From positions 178,826-242,825 of the forward strand of contig NZ_BOSL01000008.1 in the NCBI RefSeq assembly GCF_018403325.1: a stretch of DNA of 64,000 bases, read 5' to 3'. Shown piece by piece: positions 1 to 11,398 of this stretch (position 1 is the stretch's first letter; each line of letters starts with the position of its first letter). The notes under the pieces are model-generated. The model was not told where the DNA came from. It ran no database searches and saw nothing but the letters and a program-made list of their open reading frames with translations. The position numbers and the translations under genes are program-made. The stretch comes from Paenibacillus vini (GTDB taxonomy: Bacteria; Bacillota; Bacilli; Paenibacillales; Paenibacillaceae).

Positions 1-257
1 GTATTCCGAAGTTTGCCCTCATCAGTCACGGCAGCTATGCCTTCAACACTGCCATCAAGCCGGACAATTTCGTCGATATCGGGAGTCAACTCTAGCACCG
101 GGCGCGCGTTAGTTATGATCTTTGTAAGTCTGGCTGAATCCCAATATAGTAACAGTAGGCCGAATAAAACAAAGAAACCAAGAAATTTTAAGAACCCGAG
201 CCAGAATGAACCGGAGCCGTTTCGCTTATTCTTCTTTTTCTGCTGTTTTTTTGCCAT
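1..257 (-). CDS. N-terminal part of a membrane protein of unknown function (runs off the left edge)
   Basis: Reading leftward from an ATG at 257, an open frame of 85 codons reaches the window edge without a stop. It begins with a strongly basic stretch (MAKKQQKKKNKRNGSG) followed by one hydrophobic segment (about residues 23-42), so it is a single-pass protein with a short positively charged cytoplasmic tail and the bulk outside. A strong ribosome binding site (AGGAGGAGGGGG, 261-272) sits just before the ATG. I do not recognise the family; the C-terminal domain that would identify it is outside the window. It is divergent from the lipoprotein gene at 385. Confidence 0.75.
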   Translation of the reverse strand, partial: MAKKQQKKKNKRNGSGSFWLGFLKFLGFFVLFGLLLLYWDSARLTKIITNARPVLELTPDIDEIVRLDGSVEGIAAVTDEGKLRN

Positions 258-384
258 AGGCCCCCTCCTCCTCTTTGCACGAAAAATCTTCTTGAGTTAG
301 TTTATCATACTAGCTTAAGCCGCTGGAAACTTGAAATTTAATAATCTTTCTATTAAGTTATTTTAATGAGGGGGTTAGTCAACC

Positions 385-1044
385 ATGATGAAAGCTAAGA
401 GAAGTATAGTGATTATGATCTTCATAGCGCTGTTTGCCCTGCTTGCCGGCTGCAATGTGTCCCATAAACAAACGGTGCCTGAAGATACGGACCCTGATTC
501 CGTATTGCAGTCCTTATATACGGCCGAACACATCAAGTCGGTGAAATCGGCGATCATAGAACCGTTAAATAAAAGCTCGGAAATCGAACAAGGCATCCGT
601 ATCTATTATCAATACGCTATTTTGCTTAAAGGTGCGGTCGACCAGGAAAATAAAGATATTGCAAACAAGCTGTATATTGTTACAGCAGTCGAAAATACAC
701 AGGAAAACCGGGAAATTAGTGTCCAGTACATAGGTGGATCTCTCAACGGGGAAATTCGCGAACTCAGACCGCGCCATAAAACGTTTCAAGTAAACGCATG
801 CCGCACCGAATCCGATTCTCCTTGCGACAGCGGCGATCCGACTTCATATGAAGCATACGCGGTAATATTTTCACTGGACGAGTACTCTGCTCTTGAAGAA
901 CAAGGAAATGTTGTCGATATCACGGTGAGGTATGCCTTGGGAAAAAACAAAAAGGAACTGCGGGAACAGTTCCTCAGCGACTCCGGACTTCAAGAAACCG
1001 GAAAGGCAGCCGTCTCCTTTCAACTGCCTGCCGCATTCCATTGA
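385..1044 (+). CDS. Lipoprotein of unknown function
   Basis: The 219-residue product starts with a basic n-region, a hydrophobic core and a lipobox (LLAGC, Cys23), so it should be lipid-anchored on the outer face of the membrane. The mature part contains two further cysteines close together (about residues 138 and 146) and no motif I recognise. The GAGGGGG ribosome binding site lies 10 bases before the ATG. It converges on the chromate transporter gene, whose stop is only 11 bases away, and no terminator hairpin separates them. Function unknown. Confidence 0.8.
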   Translation: MMKAKRSIVIMIFIALFALLAGCNVSHKQTVPEDTDPDSVLQSLYTAEHIKSVKSAIIEPLNKSSEIEQGIRIYYQYAILLKGAVDQENKDIANKLYIVTAVENTQENREISVQYIGGSLNGEIRELRPRHKTFQVNACRTESDSPCDSGDPTSYEAYAVIFSLDEYSALEEQGNVVDITVRYALGKNKKELREQFLSDSGLQETGKAAVSFQLPAAFH

Positions 1045-1055
1045 ACAGGTTCAAG

Positions 1056-2255
1056 TTATATGTAGTTGATGATCACTCCGCCTAATGCGCCTGTAATAAC
1101 AACAACCCATGGTGGGGTTTTCCAGAAAACTAGCATTATAAACAAGATGGACGCGAGGGCAAAATCAGCGGGTGCAAGTATGGAACTGGTCCAGATCGGA
1201 TCATATAGAGCAGCCAGCAAAATACCTACAACCGCTGCGTTAACACCTACCAGCGCACCTTGAATTATTGGCTTCCTTCGGAGTGAATCCCAAAAAGGCA
1301 GAGCTCCAATAACCAATAAAAAGGCTGGTAGGAAAATCCCTAAAGTTGCAATGATCGCACCAGTCCATCCATTCATTATAGCTCCCAGGTAGGCAGCGAA
1401 TGTAAACAAAGGACCCGGAACCGCTTGGGTAGCCCCATAACCCGCCAGAAAGTCTTCTTTGGAAAGCCAACCCATGGGTACTACTTCCCTTTCCAGTAAA
1501 GGCAATACAACATGTCCTCCGCCAAACACAAGCGAACCCGATCTATAGAAACTGTCAAACATGGGAAGCCATTGGAGCGAAGTAATTCCTCGTAGGAAAG
1601 GCAAGATGATCAATAATCCAAAGAATAGGACTAGACAAATCACGGCTAACGAACGCTTTATCGGTACACGGATATCCGGCAACTCAGGTATCTTCGTGTT
1701 TTTATATAAAAATAAACCGATAATACCCGCTAATACGATGATCAACGCCTGACTAATCGCCGTTTGCCAAAGTAGTGTGACCGTTGCCGCTATAATGGCA
1801 ATCGTCGCACGGTTCCGGTCCGGAGTCAGTTTCTGCCCCATACCCAGTACCGCATGAGCAACAATTGCGACAGCGACTAGCTTTAAACCGTGAATCCATC
1901 CGGCGTTCCCGATATCAAATCCCTGTAACAGATAAGCAAAAAGAACAAGAGCAATTACCGAAGGAAGAGTAAAGCCAATCCAGGCTGCAACCCCTCCCAT
2001 TAATCCTGCGCGCATCACCCCGATCCCAATACCGACTTGGCTGCTGGCCGGCCCGGGCAGGAACTGACAAAGAGCAACCAAGTCTGCATAGCTGCGCTCA
2101 TCCATCCACTTTCTGCGCCTTATATATTCATTATGAAAATAACCTAAATGTGCAACGGGCCCACCGAACGAGGTTAAACCAAGTTTCGTGGAAACTCTTA
2201 ATACTTCAAACACAGCCTTCAGTTTATTATTTTGACTAAGCTGATTATCGGACAT
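1056..2255 (-). CDS. chrA: Chromate transporter, CHR family (long, two-domain type)
   Basis: The 399-residue membrane protein has the two homologous halves of bidomain CHR proteins. The N-half carries FGGP (residues 30-33) and FLPGPASSQVG; the C-half carries the matching FGGGHVVLPLLE and AVPGPLFTFAAYLG. About ten hydrophobic segments are visible. CHR proteins export chromate, sometimes sulfate-linked, giving chromate resistance; substrate here is inferred from family only. It is the last gene of a MarR-PaiA-ChrA unit, 19 bases after the acetyltransferase, with ribosome binding site AAAGGGATG before its ATG. Confidence 0.9.
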   Translation of the reverse strand: MSDNQLSQNNKLKAVFEVLRVSTKLGLTSFGGPVAHLGYFHNEYIRRRKWMDERSYADLVALCQFLPGPASSQVGIGIGVMRAGLMGGVAAWIGFTLPSVIALVLFAYLLQGFDIGNAGWIHGLKLVAVAIVAHAVLGMGQKLTPDRNRATIAIIAATVTLLWQTAISQALIIVLAGIIGLFLYKNTKIPELPDIRVPIKRSLAVICLVLFFGLLIILPFLRGITSLQWLPMFDSFYRSGSLVFGGGHVVLPLLEREVVPMGWLSKEDFLAGYGATQAVPGPLFTFAAYLGAIMNGWTGAIIATLGIFLPAFLLVIGALPFWDSLRRKPIIQGALVGVNAAVVGILLAALYDPIWTSSILAPADFALASILFIMLVFWKTPPWVVVITGALGGVIINYI

Positions 2256-2274
2256 TACGCATCCCTTTCGCGGC

Positions 2275-2829
<555 letters not shown>

Positions 2830-2836
2830 TTATAAC

Positions 2837-3289
2837 TCAATACTTTCGCTTATTTCCCTTTTTTACAAACTCCCAGTCTACTTCAATATTCTTTCTAACT
2901 CTTTGAATTAACTGAAACAGAGTTTCTGCTTCTTCATCGGAAAATCCGGCTAGCGCGACATAATCGGAATGAATATGTTCACTTCTTATATAAGGATAGA
3001 CACTCTCCCCTTTTTCTGTAGGAAAGAGTTTTTTGATTTTTCTGTTATATGGATCATCTTTCCTTTCAATAAATCCGTTAAGTTCAAGTTTCTTTATGGC
3101 ACGAGCGGCGGTTGTCCGATCCACTTTCAATATTTCGGATAATTTCTCCTGGATGATTCCAGGGTGTTCGCAGATCCGTACCAGGTACAAATACTGTCCT
3201 TTTGTAAGCTCATATTCCTTAAACTCGATATTGCTGATGGAATCCAATGCTCTGGCAATCGTTCCGATTTCACGTAGAATTTCTTTCAT
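2837..3289 (-). CDS. MarR family transcriptional regulator
   Basis: 150 residues with the MarR winged helix: the recognition region is IIQEKLSEILKVDRTTAARAIKKLE, followed by the wing with D-x-R/K (KDDPYNRKIKKLFPTEKG). It is the first gene of the unit with the PaiA-like acetyltransferase and ChrA. A strong AAGGAG site precedes the ATG. An inverted repeat about 60 bases upstream is a plausible autoregulatory operator. The ligand is unknown; regulation of the two downstream genes is inferred from co-orientation and short gaps. Confidence 0.88.
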   Translation of the reverse strand: MKEILREIGTIARALDSISNIEFKEYELTKGQYLYLVRICEHPGIIQEKLSEILKVDRTTAARAIKKLELNGFIERKDDPYNRKIKKLFPTEKGESVYPYIRSEHIHSDYVALAGFSDEEAETLFQLIQRVRKNIEVDWEFVKKGNKRKY

Positions 3290-3347
3290 AGATAACTCCT
3301 TAATTTCTTATGCTAATCGATACTCGTTATACATGTTATATTATTTT

Positions 3348-3363
3348 TGTTGCATTTACAACA
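3348..3363. promoter_or_regulatory. Candidate MarR operator
   Basis: TGTTG-CATTTA-CAACA is a perfect 5-bp inverted repeat with a 6-base spacer in an AT-rich stretch about 60 bases upstream of the marR-paiA-chrA unit and about 115 bases before yitT on the other strand. Its form resembles TTG-n-CAA MarR boxes. Binding by the neighbouring regulator is inference. Confidence 0.4.
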
Positions 3364-3477
3364 TTCTAAAAAACAAAAGCTATATCATTTGTCATAGTCG
3401 AAATTATTGATAAAAAAGATAATTTAAACCGATAATATATTTTTATAACCCATTATGTGAGAAAAGAAGGTTCGGAG

Positions 3478-4350
3478 ATGAATCGAAATCCATACGCTGC
3501 AATCATCGGTAAACCGATCAAATCTTCACTAAAACCCGTGCAGGAGGTTGGAATTATTATCCTTTCCGCCTTGCTTGTCGCGGCTGGTCTTAATTTATTC
3601 TTGATTCCCCATCAGCTTTTATCCGGTGGACTTACGGGGGTCGCATCCATCATTGGTTATATTACCGGGTGGAATATTTCAATCGTGTATTTTTTGCTTA
3701 ATGTCCCACTCATTATCTGGGGTTGGAAGGCGGTTGGACGAAGATATATCGTATATAGTTGTATCTCGGTCATCTGCACGACTTGGTTTATGGCTCTTAT
3801 TCCCGTCATCCAACTAACCAAAGACCCTATTTTGGCTGCGGTATTCGGCGGCCTCATCTCAGCGGGAGGCATCGGATTCTCGCTCCGAGTAGGCGGCTCT
3901 ACCGGCGGGTTCGACATACTCGGCTCCATCGTAACTCGCAGACGGGATGTTGCGATGGGAAATGTTCTGTTCATTTTAAACGGCGCTGTGATTTTAGCAC
4001 TCGGCTTTTTCCGGAGCTGGGACCTGGCACTGTACTCCATGCTGTCCACGTACGTCAAAGGTAAAGTGGTCGACATGATTCATATCGGACATATCAAAGT
4101 CACTTGCTTTATTATTACGAAAGAAAAAGAGAAGATGCTTTGCCAGCTCCGCAAACTTCATCATGGAATAACATGCATCCATTCGGAGGGCGGGTACAGT
4201 GAGCAAGAAAACTATACATTAATGACGGTCACCACTCGGTATGAATTGGTAGCGGTGCGGAAAGCGGTTCTTCAAACCGACCCCCGAGCATTTATGAACG
4301 TGGTACAATCCACAGAAATTGTTGGACGTTTTGCACGACCCAAGGTATAG
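3478..4350 (+). CDS. YitT family membrane protein (DUF161 plus DUF2179)
   Basis: The protein has about five hydrophobic segments in the first 200 residues (YitT/DUF161 region, with LIPHQLLSGGLTGVASII and the RVGGSTGGFDILGSI loop) and a soluble C-terminal DUF2179 domain (residues about 200-290, with ITCIHSEGGYS). That is the standard architecture of YitT-type proteins, whose transport role is not established. I chose the ATG at 3478 because AGAAGG lies 7 bases upstream; an in-frame GTG at 3457 has no ribosome binding site. It is a single-gene unit ending in a terminator. Confidence 0.88.
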   Translation: MNRNPYAAIIGKPIKSSLKPVQEVGIIILSALLVAAGLNLFLIPHQLLSGGLTGVASIIGYITGWNISIVYFLLNVPLIIWGWKAVGRRYIVYSCISVICTTWFMALIPVIQLTKDPILAAVFGGLISAGGIGFSLRVGGSTGGFDILGSIVTRRRDVAMGNVLFILNGAVILALGFFRSWDLALYSMLSTYVKGKVVDMIHIGHIKVTCFIITKEKEKMLCQLRKLHHGITCIHSEGGYSEQENYTLMTVTTRYELVAVRKAVLQTDPRAFMNVVQSTEIVGRFARPKV

Positions 4351-4408
4351 ATATTAGATTTGGAATCAGATTTTAAGTTTATAAATAGATAACAATATAT
4401 TTCCAGCC

Positions 4409-4448
4409 AATCAGGTCAGCCTAGGTCTCCCCCTTCGCTGACCTGATT
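4409..4448 (+). terminator. Rho-independent terminator after yitT
   Basis: A 12-bp perfect stem (AATCAGGTCAGC/GCTGACCTGATT) with a 16-base loop, followed on the + strand by a T-rich run, 59 bases after the yitT stop. Confidence 0.85.
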
Positions 4449-4532
4449 TGTTATTTTATCTAAACGTAGGATAAGCCATTCTGGGAATAATGCTAAATGA
4501 CACCGCAAGGGTACCTAGTATGCATCCAATAA

Positions 4533-5963
<1,431 letters not shown>

Positions 5964-5991
5964 CAGTCGGTAAACATAGAGGATTAAAAGA

Positions 5992-6041
5992 AGCAGCGGC
6001 ACACCAAGACTGGATAAATAAGTCTTGAAGATGCCGCTGCT
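5992..6041. terminator. Bidirectional terminator between the GH1 gene and the stalk-domain gene
   Basis: A 10-bp stem (AGCAGCGGCA/TGCCGCTGCT) encloses a second short stem (CAAGAC/GTCTTG). It lies between two convergent genes, so it can serve both. Confidence 0.75.
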
Positions 6042-6042
6042 A

Positions 6043-6897
6043 TTATGGAACGTTATTGCTGATCTCCGTTAGAAACCCGTTCTTTGCAGCTGTATCAATT
6101 AACTTTAGAATATTTAAAAGCGCTTTGTAGTTAAACATATACCATTGGTTCTCATTCGCTTGATGAATTAAAACCTCGGGGTCACGATCACTATCCGTCG
6201 AACGAATTAAGGAATAAACATCAAACCGTAATATGCTATTCCCTTCTTGGTCTAAAAAGTCATATTGTCCAGCTTTATAGTAGTAACCAGGTGGGAGGTG
6301 ACTACGCCAGGAATAATTAGGAGGTGCTTCGACTTTCTTACCTTTGTTTTCTACAAAAATATTATAGATTACTTCATTATAGGTATTCCCATGGATTTGA
6401 TTGACTACGCCACCCAAAATCATGTGGTATTCCTGTTGCAATGCTTTCACCTTTACACCATCGATGATCAACGGTTTGGTTTCCACAGTTACTGCAAAGT
6501 TGCTATAACTGACTTTACACCCAAACGTTTCTGCAATAAAACGAAGCGGAACCATAACCCGATTATTCTTCAGATATGGCTTGGCATCTAAAAGTACTGC
6601 TTTTCCATTTTTCACGGCTTTATTGCTATTCTGGTGTAATATTACCTCGACATTACTATTTGTGAGTATGATTTTTGAATCCGACCACTTAACCGTAGCT
6701 CCCAAATTTTCACTGATCACACGCAGAGGTACCATGGTTCGGCTGTTCACAGTTTCGGGACTTACATCGGAGGAAATCGCAGTCGTTGCGCCATCGGTTT
6801 GATTCTTCATAAGTATTTTTACGGGTTCGGCGGCATAAACGGATGATGCAAATATCATCACACTCAACACAGCTGCTGCTGTTATCAGCTTCTTCAA
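6043..6897 (-). CDS. Secreted protein with copper-amine-oxidase-type stalk domain
   Basis: 284 residues. A clear signal peptide (MKKLITAAAVLSVMIFASSV, cleavage near YAA-EP) is followed by a domain with two copies of the stalk repeat: MVPLRVISENLGATVKW and later RVMVPLRFIAETFGCKVSY. These domains (named after copper amine oxidase N-terminal region) are common in secreted Paenibacillus and Clostridium proteins and are not enzymes themselves. The remaining 150 residues match nothing I recognise. TTG at 6897 is preferred since GGAG lies 8 bases upstream; the GTG at 6906 overlaps that site. Confidence 0.85.
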   Translation of the reverse strand: MKKLITAAAVLSVMIFASSVYAAEPVKILMKNQTDGATTAISSDVSPETVNSRTMVPLRVISENLGATVKWSDSKIILTNSNVEVILHQNSNKAVKNGKAVLLDAKPYLKNNRVMVPLRFIAETFGCKVSYSNFAVTVETKPLIIDGVKVKALQQEYHMILGGVVNQIHGNTYNEVIYNIFVENKGKKVEAPPNYSWRSHLPPGYYYKAGQYDFLDQEGNSILRFDVYSLIRSTDSDRDPEVLIHQANENQWYMFNYKALLNILKLIDTAAKNGFLTEISNNVP

Positions 6898-6976
6898 AAC
6901 GACCACTCCATATATAAAGGTATTTTAATAGTAATCCAGGATGTATTTATAACCCCCAAATTATACCATAATAGAG

Positions 6977-7165
6977 TTGCTTTCTGTAACGAAGCTGATC
7001 TTCTTGGGCGTTATACAAGGAATTTTCTCGTTCATTGCACTGAAATGGCTGCTGCCGCGTTTAATCGGGGAACTTGGTTTGGAGAAGAAGCATATCTGGG
7101 GAATTTCGATCGGATTCATCTTCACGATAACAAACGGCATTGCTGTCTGGCTTACATTAATGTGA
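6977..7165 (+). CDS. Possible small two-segment membrane protein
   Basis: A 62-codon frame starting TTG encodes two hydrophobic segments (about residues 5-27 and 40-60) separated by a charged loop (IGELGLEKKH). Hydrophobic pattern and the following terminator at 7178 argue that it may be real. Against it: the only possible ribosome binding site (AATAGAG) is poor, and I recognise no homologue. Divergent from the stalk-domain gene. Treat as tentative. Confidence 0.4.
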   Translation: MLSVTKLIFLGVIQGIFSFIALKWLLPRLIGELGLEKKHIWGISIGFIFTITNGIAVWLTLM

Positions 7166-7177
7166 CCATCAAGCTAA

Positions 7178-7200
7178 AAGCCCGCGCCAAACGCGGGCTT
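7178..7200. terminator. Bidirectional terminator
   Basis: AAGCCCGCG/CGCGGGCTT perfect 9-bp stem with a 5-base loop, T-rich on both sides, between the small + strand frame and the convergent gene ending at 7215. Confidence 0.85.
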
Positions 7201-7214
7201 CTTTCTATCTACGA

Positions 7215-8882
7215 CTATTGCTTCCAAAGCGCCAAGAGTTGCTCCAATTGTTCCTTTAAAGGCGGCTTCGCCTTTCTTGCAGTTCCGGCAAGCTTATCCG
7301 CACTCTTAAACAACCGATACAGTACCAGCTCCCGCTCATAATCCTTCTTCTCTTTCAGTACATCGACAAGCGCGCCTGCAAGCTCGGGATCGTCGATCGT
7401 TGCATTTTTTACATATTTCCCTTCCTCATTGCCACCGAGTAAAATAGTAACCAACACTGGAAGATTCTCCTCTGTTAGACCGTGGGCTTCAATAAAAGCT
7501 TCAGCATAGTCATCCTGCACCATTTGATGCTCCGTATCCACCAGTTCCATATAGCGGCACACTAATGAGAAATAAGATTCACTGTATAAACCGAGGCCCA
7601 TTACCGCGTAAGTACCCGGCATTACTGATTTCTCTCCAGGTTCCACGTCCCCGTACCACGCATACTCTTCCATCACAACATCTGCATATTCCGCTATTTT
7701 GGGAAAAAGTGCCGGATAGGTGAGCGCATTAGCGAAAAACTGGTGCAGCTTCGACTTCGCCAGCTTTTTCAACGGAAGAAAATGCTTTTGACTGCTCTTC
7801 AGCTTCAGGCTGTAACTCTTAGGAAACCCTTTGCGCAAAAGGTTGATGATATAATTCAAGGCTTCACCGTAAGTCGCCACTTCTTCGGATAGAATACGGA
7901 CTTCGATTAGCTGCGTTACGTCGTTGTTACTGCATTCCACCCGCTCACTCCGCAAGACACTCTCAAACTTACCGCTGCCGACCTTCAGATAATTCGCTGC
8001 CCGCTGCGAACCCAGCTTGACTGCTAAATCCAGATACTTTTTCCGGGTTTCCGGTTCGGTAAATCCGACCTTCAACGCGACATAGAGGAAGAAATCCAGT
8101 TCCCCTTCGTCAACGGATCGGCGGTCCTTCTCCTCCTTTAAAATCCAATCGAATCCATAATCACCTGAAGAATCAAAATGTTGCGGCAAAAATTGTTCCT
8201 TGGCCCAGGTGTTAAAAGCTGACGTATATTGCCGGATCCACTCGTTCTTACGTTTTTGACTTATGTTCAGTTTGTCCGAAAGCCGGCCGATCAAAGGCTC
8301 AATAACTGCTTTTTCTTGTTTCATCATATCCGGATTAATCAAATGCTGAGCGAAGAAGAACATGTCATGCTCCTTCGGCAAAACCGGAAGTTCGGAAAGA
8401 ATCTTGGTCTGAATAAAATTCTCCAGCGACTGCCGAAGTTGCTGCAGCTTCGCTTCATTAAACAAATTGCGGTGCAAAGTGATTATGGATTGATCGCGCT
8501 CAAATTCAAACACGACTTCAAACCTGTAATCAAAAAAACGGGGACCGAGCTCCTCCGACCTGAACAGTTGATCCACCCGCTCGCACAAAGCTGGAAATAC
8601 CTCTTCCGTCAGTTGTTCATCGGTCAATTCCTCGATATACTCTCCTGCTTCAAACTTATAAGAGTCGTCGCTCCAAGAGAAAGGTTCGTAAACATCAATA
8701 TGCAGCCTTCCTTGCTCCCAGTTGGTTTTTCCTTTTCTCCAGGCTACCCGAACATAGTTCATGATTCCTGCCTGCAGCTTGCTGTGGTTTTTCAGATCGC
8801 GTATTCTTTGACTCTCCTTGAAGTAAATCTCCATGATTCTATCCCATATGTCCTTTAAGAAAACTTCCGAAGTCGGGTTCAT
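7215..8882 (-). CDS. Large cytosolic protein of unknown function (DUF6138-like)
   Basis: 555 residues, no signal peptide or membrane segment, highly charged and rich in predicted helix. It resembles the DUF6138 group of Bacillales proteins from memory, but I cannot confirm this. No catalytic motif is visible. The ATG at 8882 is chosen because GCAGGAGGTG lies just upstream; the in-frame TTG at 8900 lies before this site. It is the last gene of a leftward unit: a large membrane protein, a 46-residue protein, then this one, with a 30-base gap to the small gene. Function unknown. Confidence 0.75.
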   Translation of the reverse strand: MNPTSEVFLKDIWDRIMEIYFKESQRIRDLKNHSKLQAGIMNYVRVAWRKGKTNWEQGRLHIDVYEPFSWSDDSYKFEAGEYIEELTDEQLTEEVFPALCERVDQLFRSEELGPRFFDYRFEVVFEFERDQSIITLHRNLFNEAKLQQLRQSLENFIQTKILSELPVLPKEHDMFFFAQHLINPDMMKQEKAVIEPLIGRLSDKLNISQKRKNEWIRQYTSAFNTWAKEQFLPQHFDSSGDYGFDWILKEEKDRRSVDEGELDFFLYVALKVGFTEPETRKKYLDLAVKLGSQRAANYLKVGSGKFESVLRSERVECSNNDVTQLIEVRILSEEVATYGEALNYIINLLRKGFPKSYSLKLKSSQKHFLPLKKLAKSKLHQFFANALTYPALFPKIAEYADVVMEEYAWYGDVEPGEKSVMPGTYAVMGLGLYSESYFSLVCRYMELVDTEHQMVQDDYAEAFIEAHGLTEENLPVLVTILLGGNEEGKYVKNATIDDPELAGALVDVLKEKKDYERELVLYRLFKSADKLAGTARKAKPPLKEQLEQLLALWKQ

Positions 8883-8912
8883 GATCGACACCTCCTGCAA
8901 TCAATATAGAAT

Positions 8913-9053
8913 TTAAATTGGATGAATTTGTTCCAGTCTTTCTTTTAGTGCTGCGGCAAGTTCCTTCCAACGCTGGCTTTCCGTCGTTCCATCGAGCGCA
9001 GGGTCGTCTTGCTGACTTCCGCCCAATTCACGTCCAGCTCCCCTTTGGATCAC
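8913..9053 (-). CDS. Small hypothetical protein, 46 residues
   Basis: A GTG frame starts inside the stop codon of the upstream membrane-protein gene (GTGA overlap) and ends at a TAA at 8913, 30 bases before the next gene's start. The product is hydrophilic; its second half (TTESQRWKELAAALKERLEQ) is an amphipathic helix with good codon use. The classic 4-base overlap and the position inside an otherwise tightly packed unit support translation by coupling. No independent ribosome binding site is obvious (AAAGGGGAGC lies downstream of the GTG and could serve an internal TTG). No family recognised. Confidence 0.5.
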   Translation of the reverse strand: MIQRGAGRELGGSQQDDPALDGTTESQRWKELAAALKERLEQIHPI

Positions 9054-11320
9054 TTCGATTCATAATTAATAATGATTGCATCTCTGGTTACTTCGTCATA
9101 GGCAATCCACAACTCATCGCCCGGCTCGACTCCGTAAACCGGCTCGATCGTCTGGTTGATACGGTAGGCGATCCCAGCCCGCTCAACGGTGATCTCCGCC
9201 AGCGGCCGTTCGCCAAGGGTTCCGGAAAATTGGACGGACACGACCATGGCCGCTCCTTGCTTCCCTTTTTGTAAGGCAAACTCTTTCTTGAAGTCGTCCT
9301 TTCTCATGGTAACCGGGATGACCACCCCTGCTTTCACAGGCAGCCCTTTTGGTACAAACAGGCTGTTGACCTTTCGGAAGCTTACATTTCCCTCGGAAAC
9401 CATAACCTCCAGGATCATAAGCTGCCGATTTACGATCGTCACCGGATATTCTTCGGTAGCAATCACTTCGCCTTCCAGCGTAATTTGCTCCGACTCCGCG
9501 AAACCGGCGTTTATCTTACCGTAGCTATGAATTCTCGTTATCCCTTGAATCTGCACCAGATTCGCTCTTTCGCCAACGCGGTATTCAAACCCGGGAGGCT
9601 GCACGACCGGAACGGCATAGTCGCGTCCTTCAGCTTTAAAATGCAGTTGCAGCGCATGGCCGCGGTTTACTGCGCCCAACGCCTCGATGCGACTCAACTC
9701 TGCGTCTTTAATGAGGTCCGGGCTCGGTTGCTCTTGGACGTTGTCCCCGGTTACAAACACGGCTTTATGCTTCTTACGATTGTAGCTGATAAGTACGGAA
9801 TCGCCGACTTTAATGTCATTCAAGAATGAAATAACCTTCTTGATCTTGACTTCTTTCATCAGCCCTTCATCCTCAAAACGGACAGTAAACCGGACCAGCG
9901 GCAATTCGTTGATGTACGTGCCCGTTTCTTCCATCCGGGAGATCGTACCCGGAAGCTGCTGCCCCTGAGAGATCTTTCGGGCATTCGACCTCATCGATAT
10001 CATTGGAAGCAAGACAAGCGCAAGGATGGACAGAATGGGTATCATAAGCCAAATCACCCAATTGAGGATAAGCGGTCCTCCCTCTTTGACGTAACTCCAG
10101 AAGCTTTGCAGCGATTTTACATCCTCGCCTATTCCGACCAGCCAACCTTCAACATGTTCTCCCTTCAGAAACCTCAATTCCCGGGCCTCCAAATCGAATG
10201 CGCCCGAAGCAGGTGATTCTCGTTCCGCTAAGTAGAGGATGTTACTTTCCGGTTCCTTAAAAAATGAGGTATCTTCATTTGTTAAATCCTCGTATGTAAG
10301 CTGTTCCAGAAGACTAGTAACGTCGCTGAATTTTCCGGTCTTCTCATTGTAGAGATATCCCAGCAAGGTACCGTTCATTTCATCTCCCGTCGTCGAACCT
10401 GCAATCATTACTTCTTGATCGTTCAGCAAGAATACACGCGCTTGATACACAGGTTGTGGGGTAGGGACTTCCGCTCCCCATTGATTCTCATTGGCATCAT
10501 AAAACTTGGCCGTTCCCGGGTAATTGGAATCCTCCCGAATCAGCTTCGAATTATTGATTCCAAACTGCTTGGCGAACTCTGCGGCGGCCCGATCCTGAGC
10601 GGCGAAGGAACCTTCCCCCTCTTTCTTCATGACCACGGACGGCAGATTTGCCTTGTCGAAAATCCCGCTTACGAGCGCAGTTCTATCGTCTTTTAAATCT
10701 ATTTCAAACATAGGAACCGCTTTGTCGTTCTCAAAGCTTCCATGGACCTCCATAACGTGGACAGGTCGGGCCGGAAGCAGTGAAGGAGAATCCAATAGTT
10801 TCGTTTCAAGCTGCCCGGCTTTCACTTGGGCTATGTACGGGACGGACTCCGCCGTCTCACCCGAAATGATCAGTCTTCCACGCCATTCATATGTACCCGA
10901 GCTCAAAAATGCAGGAATGCGAAGCTTGCCTTGAGCGAGCTCCTCCATTTCCCCTGACCGCGTAAAATAATTGAGTTGGAGTCCTAAGCTGTCGTCATAA
11001 GTCGGAAGGATCACCCCGTTCTGCTGATAAGAAACAGCCCCTAGCTCACCATGAATATTGGTGCGCAGTTTCACCTCTTTGAGCAATATCCCGTTTGTCG
11101 CATCAAACAAATAAGCCGTAGTATAGCCTCCGTCATTTTCGTCGGATACCCCGACCACCCTTTTTCCCTCGTCAATCATAAAAATGCCCGACATGGATGG
11201 TAGATGGTCATCAATATTTGTCATGTAACCACTGTAATCTTTCCAAACAAACGTGCTTAAAATGATGGCCGGAATAAAAAAGACCAAGTTAGCAATAATT
11301 GCGGATTTTATGTTTTTCAT
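9050..11320 (-). CDS. Large membrane-anchored protein of unknown function
   Basis: 756 residues. An N-terminal hydrophobic segment (residues 5-22, SAIIANLVFFIPAIILS) and a second one near residue 420 (NWVIWLMIPILSILALVLLP) flank an extracytoplasmic region of about 400 residues that reads as a beta-propeller-like sensor (repeated G/Y/D-rich strands). The C-terminal 300 residues are cytosolic and beta-rich. No motif identifies a function. The ATG at 11320 follows GGAGGAGGAGAGGGA; the longer frame upstream includes that site. Its stop overlaps the 46-residue gene by 4 bases, so these and the 555-residue gene probably form one transcript. Confidence 0.75.
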   Translation of the reverse strand: MKNIKSAIIANLVFFIPAIILSTFVWKDYSGYMTNIDDHLPSMSGIFMIDEGKRVVGVSDENDGGYTTAYLFDATNGILLKEVKLRTNIHGELGAVSYQQNGVILPTYDDSLGLQLNYFTRSGEMEELAQGKLRIPAFLSSGTYEWRGRLIISGETAESVPYIAQVKAGQLETKLLDSPSLLPARPVHVMEVHGSFENDKAVPMFEIDLKDDRTALVSGIFDKANLPSVVMKKEGEGSFAAQDRAAAEFAKQFGINNSKLIREDSNYPGTAKFYDANENQWGAEVPTPQPVYQARVFLLNDQEVMIAGSTTGDEMNGTLLGYLYNEKTGKFSDVTSLLEQLTYEDLTNEDTSFFKEPESNILYLAERESPASGAFDLEARELRFLKGEHVEGWLVGIGEDVKSLQSFWSYVKEGGPLILNWVIWLMIPILSILALVLLPMISMRSNARKISQGQQLPGTISRMEETGTYINELPLVRFTVRFEDEGLMKEVKIKKVISFLNDIKVGDSVLISYNRKKHKAVFVTGDNVQEQPSPDLIKDAELSRIEALGAVNRGHALQLHFKAEGRDYAVPVVQPPGFEYRVGERANLVQIQGITRIHSYGKINAGFAESEQITLEGEVIATEEYPVTIVNRQLMILEVMVSEGNVSFRKVNSLFVPKGLPVKAGVVIPVTMRKDDFKKEFALQKGKQGAAMVVSVQFSGTLGERPLAEITVERAGIAYRINQTIEPVYGVEPGDELWIAYDEVTRDAIIINYESK

Positions 11321-11398
11321 TCCCTCTCCTCCTCCTACAAAACACACAGCCGCAAACTTTCTTATGAATCAAAGAAATGCATTCTCAAGCATGGGGCC

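Noticed and set aside
13-300. 95-codon + strand open frame at the left edge
   Set aside because: Antisense to a better-supported gene with a strong ribosome binding site and membrane anchor; no start signal of its own.
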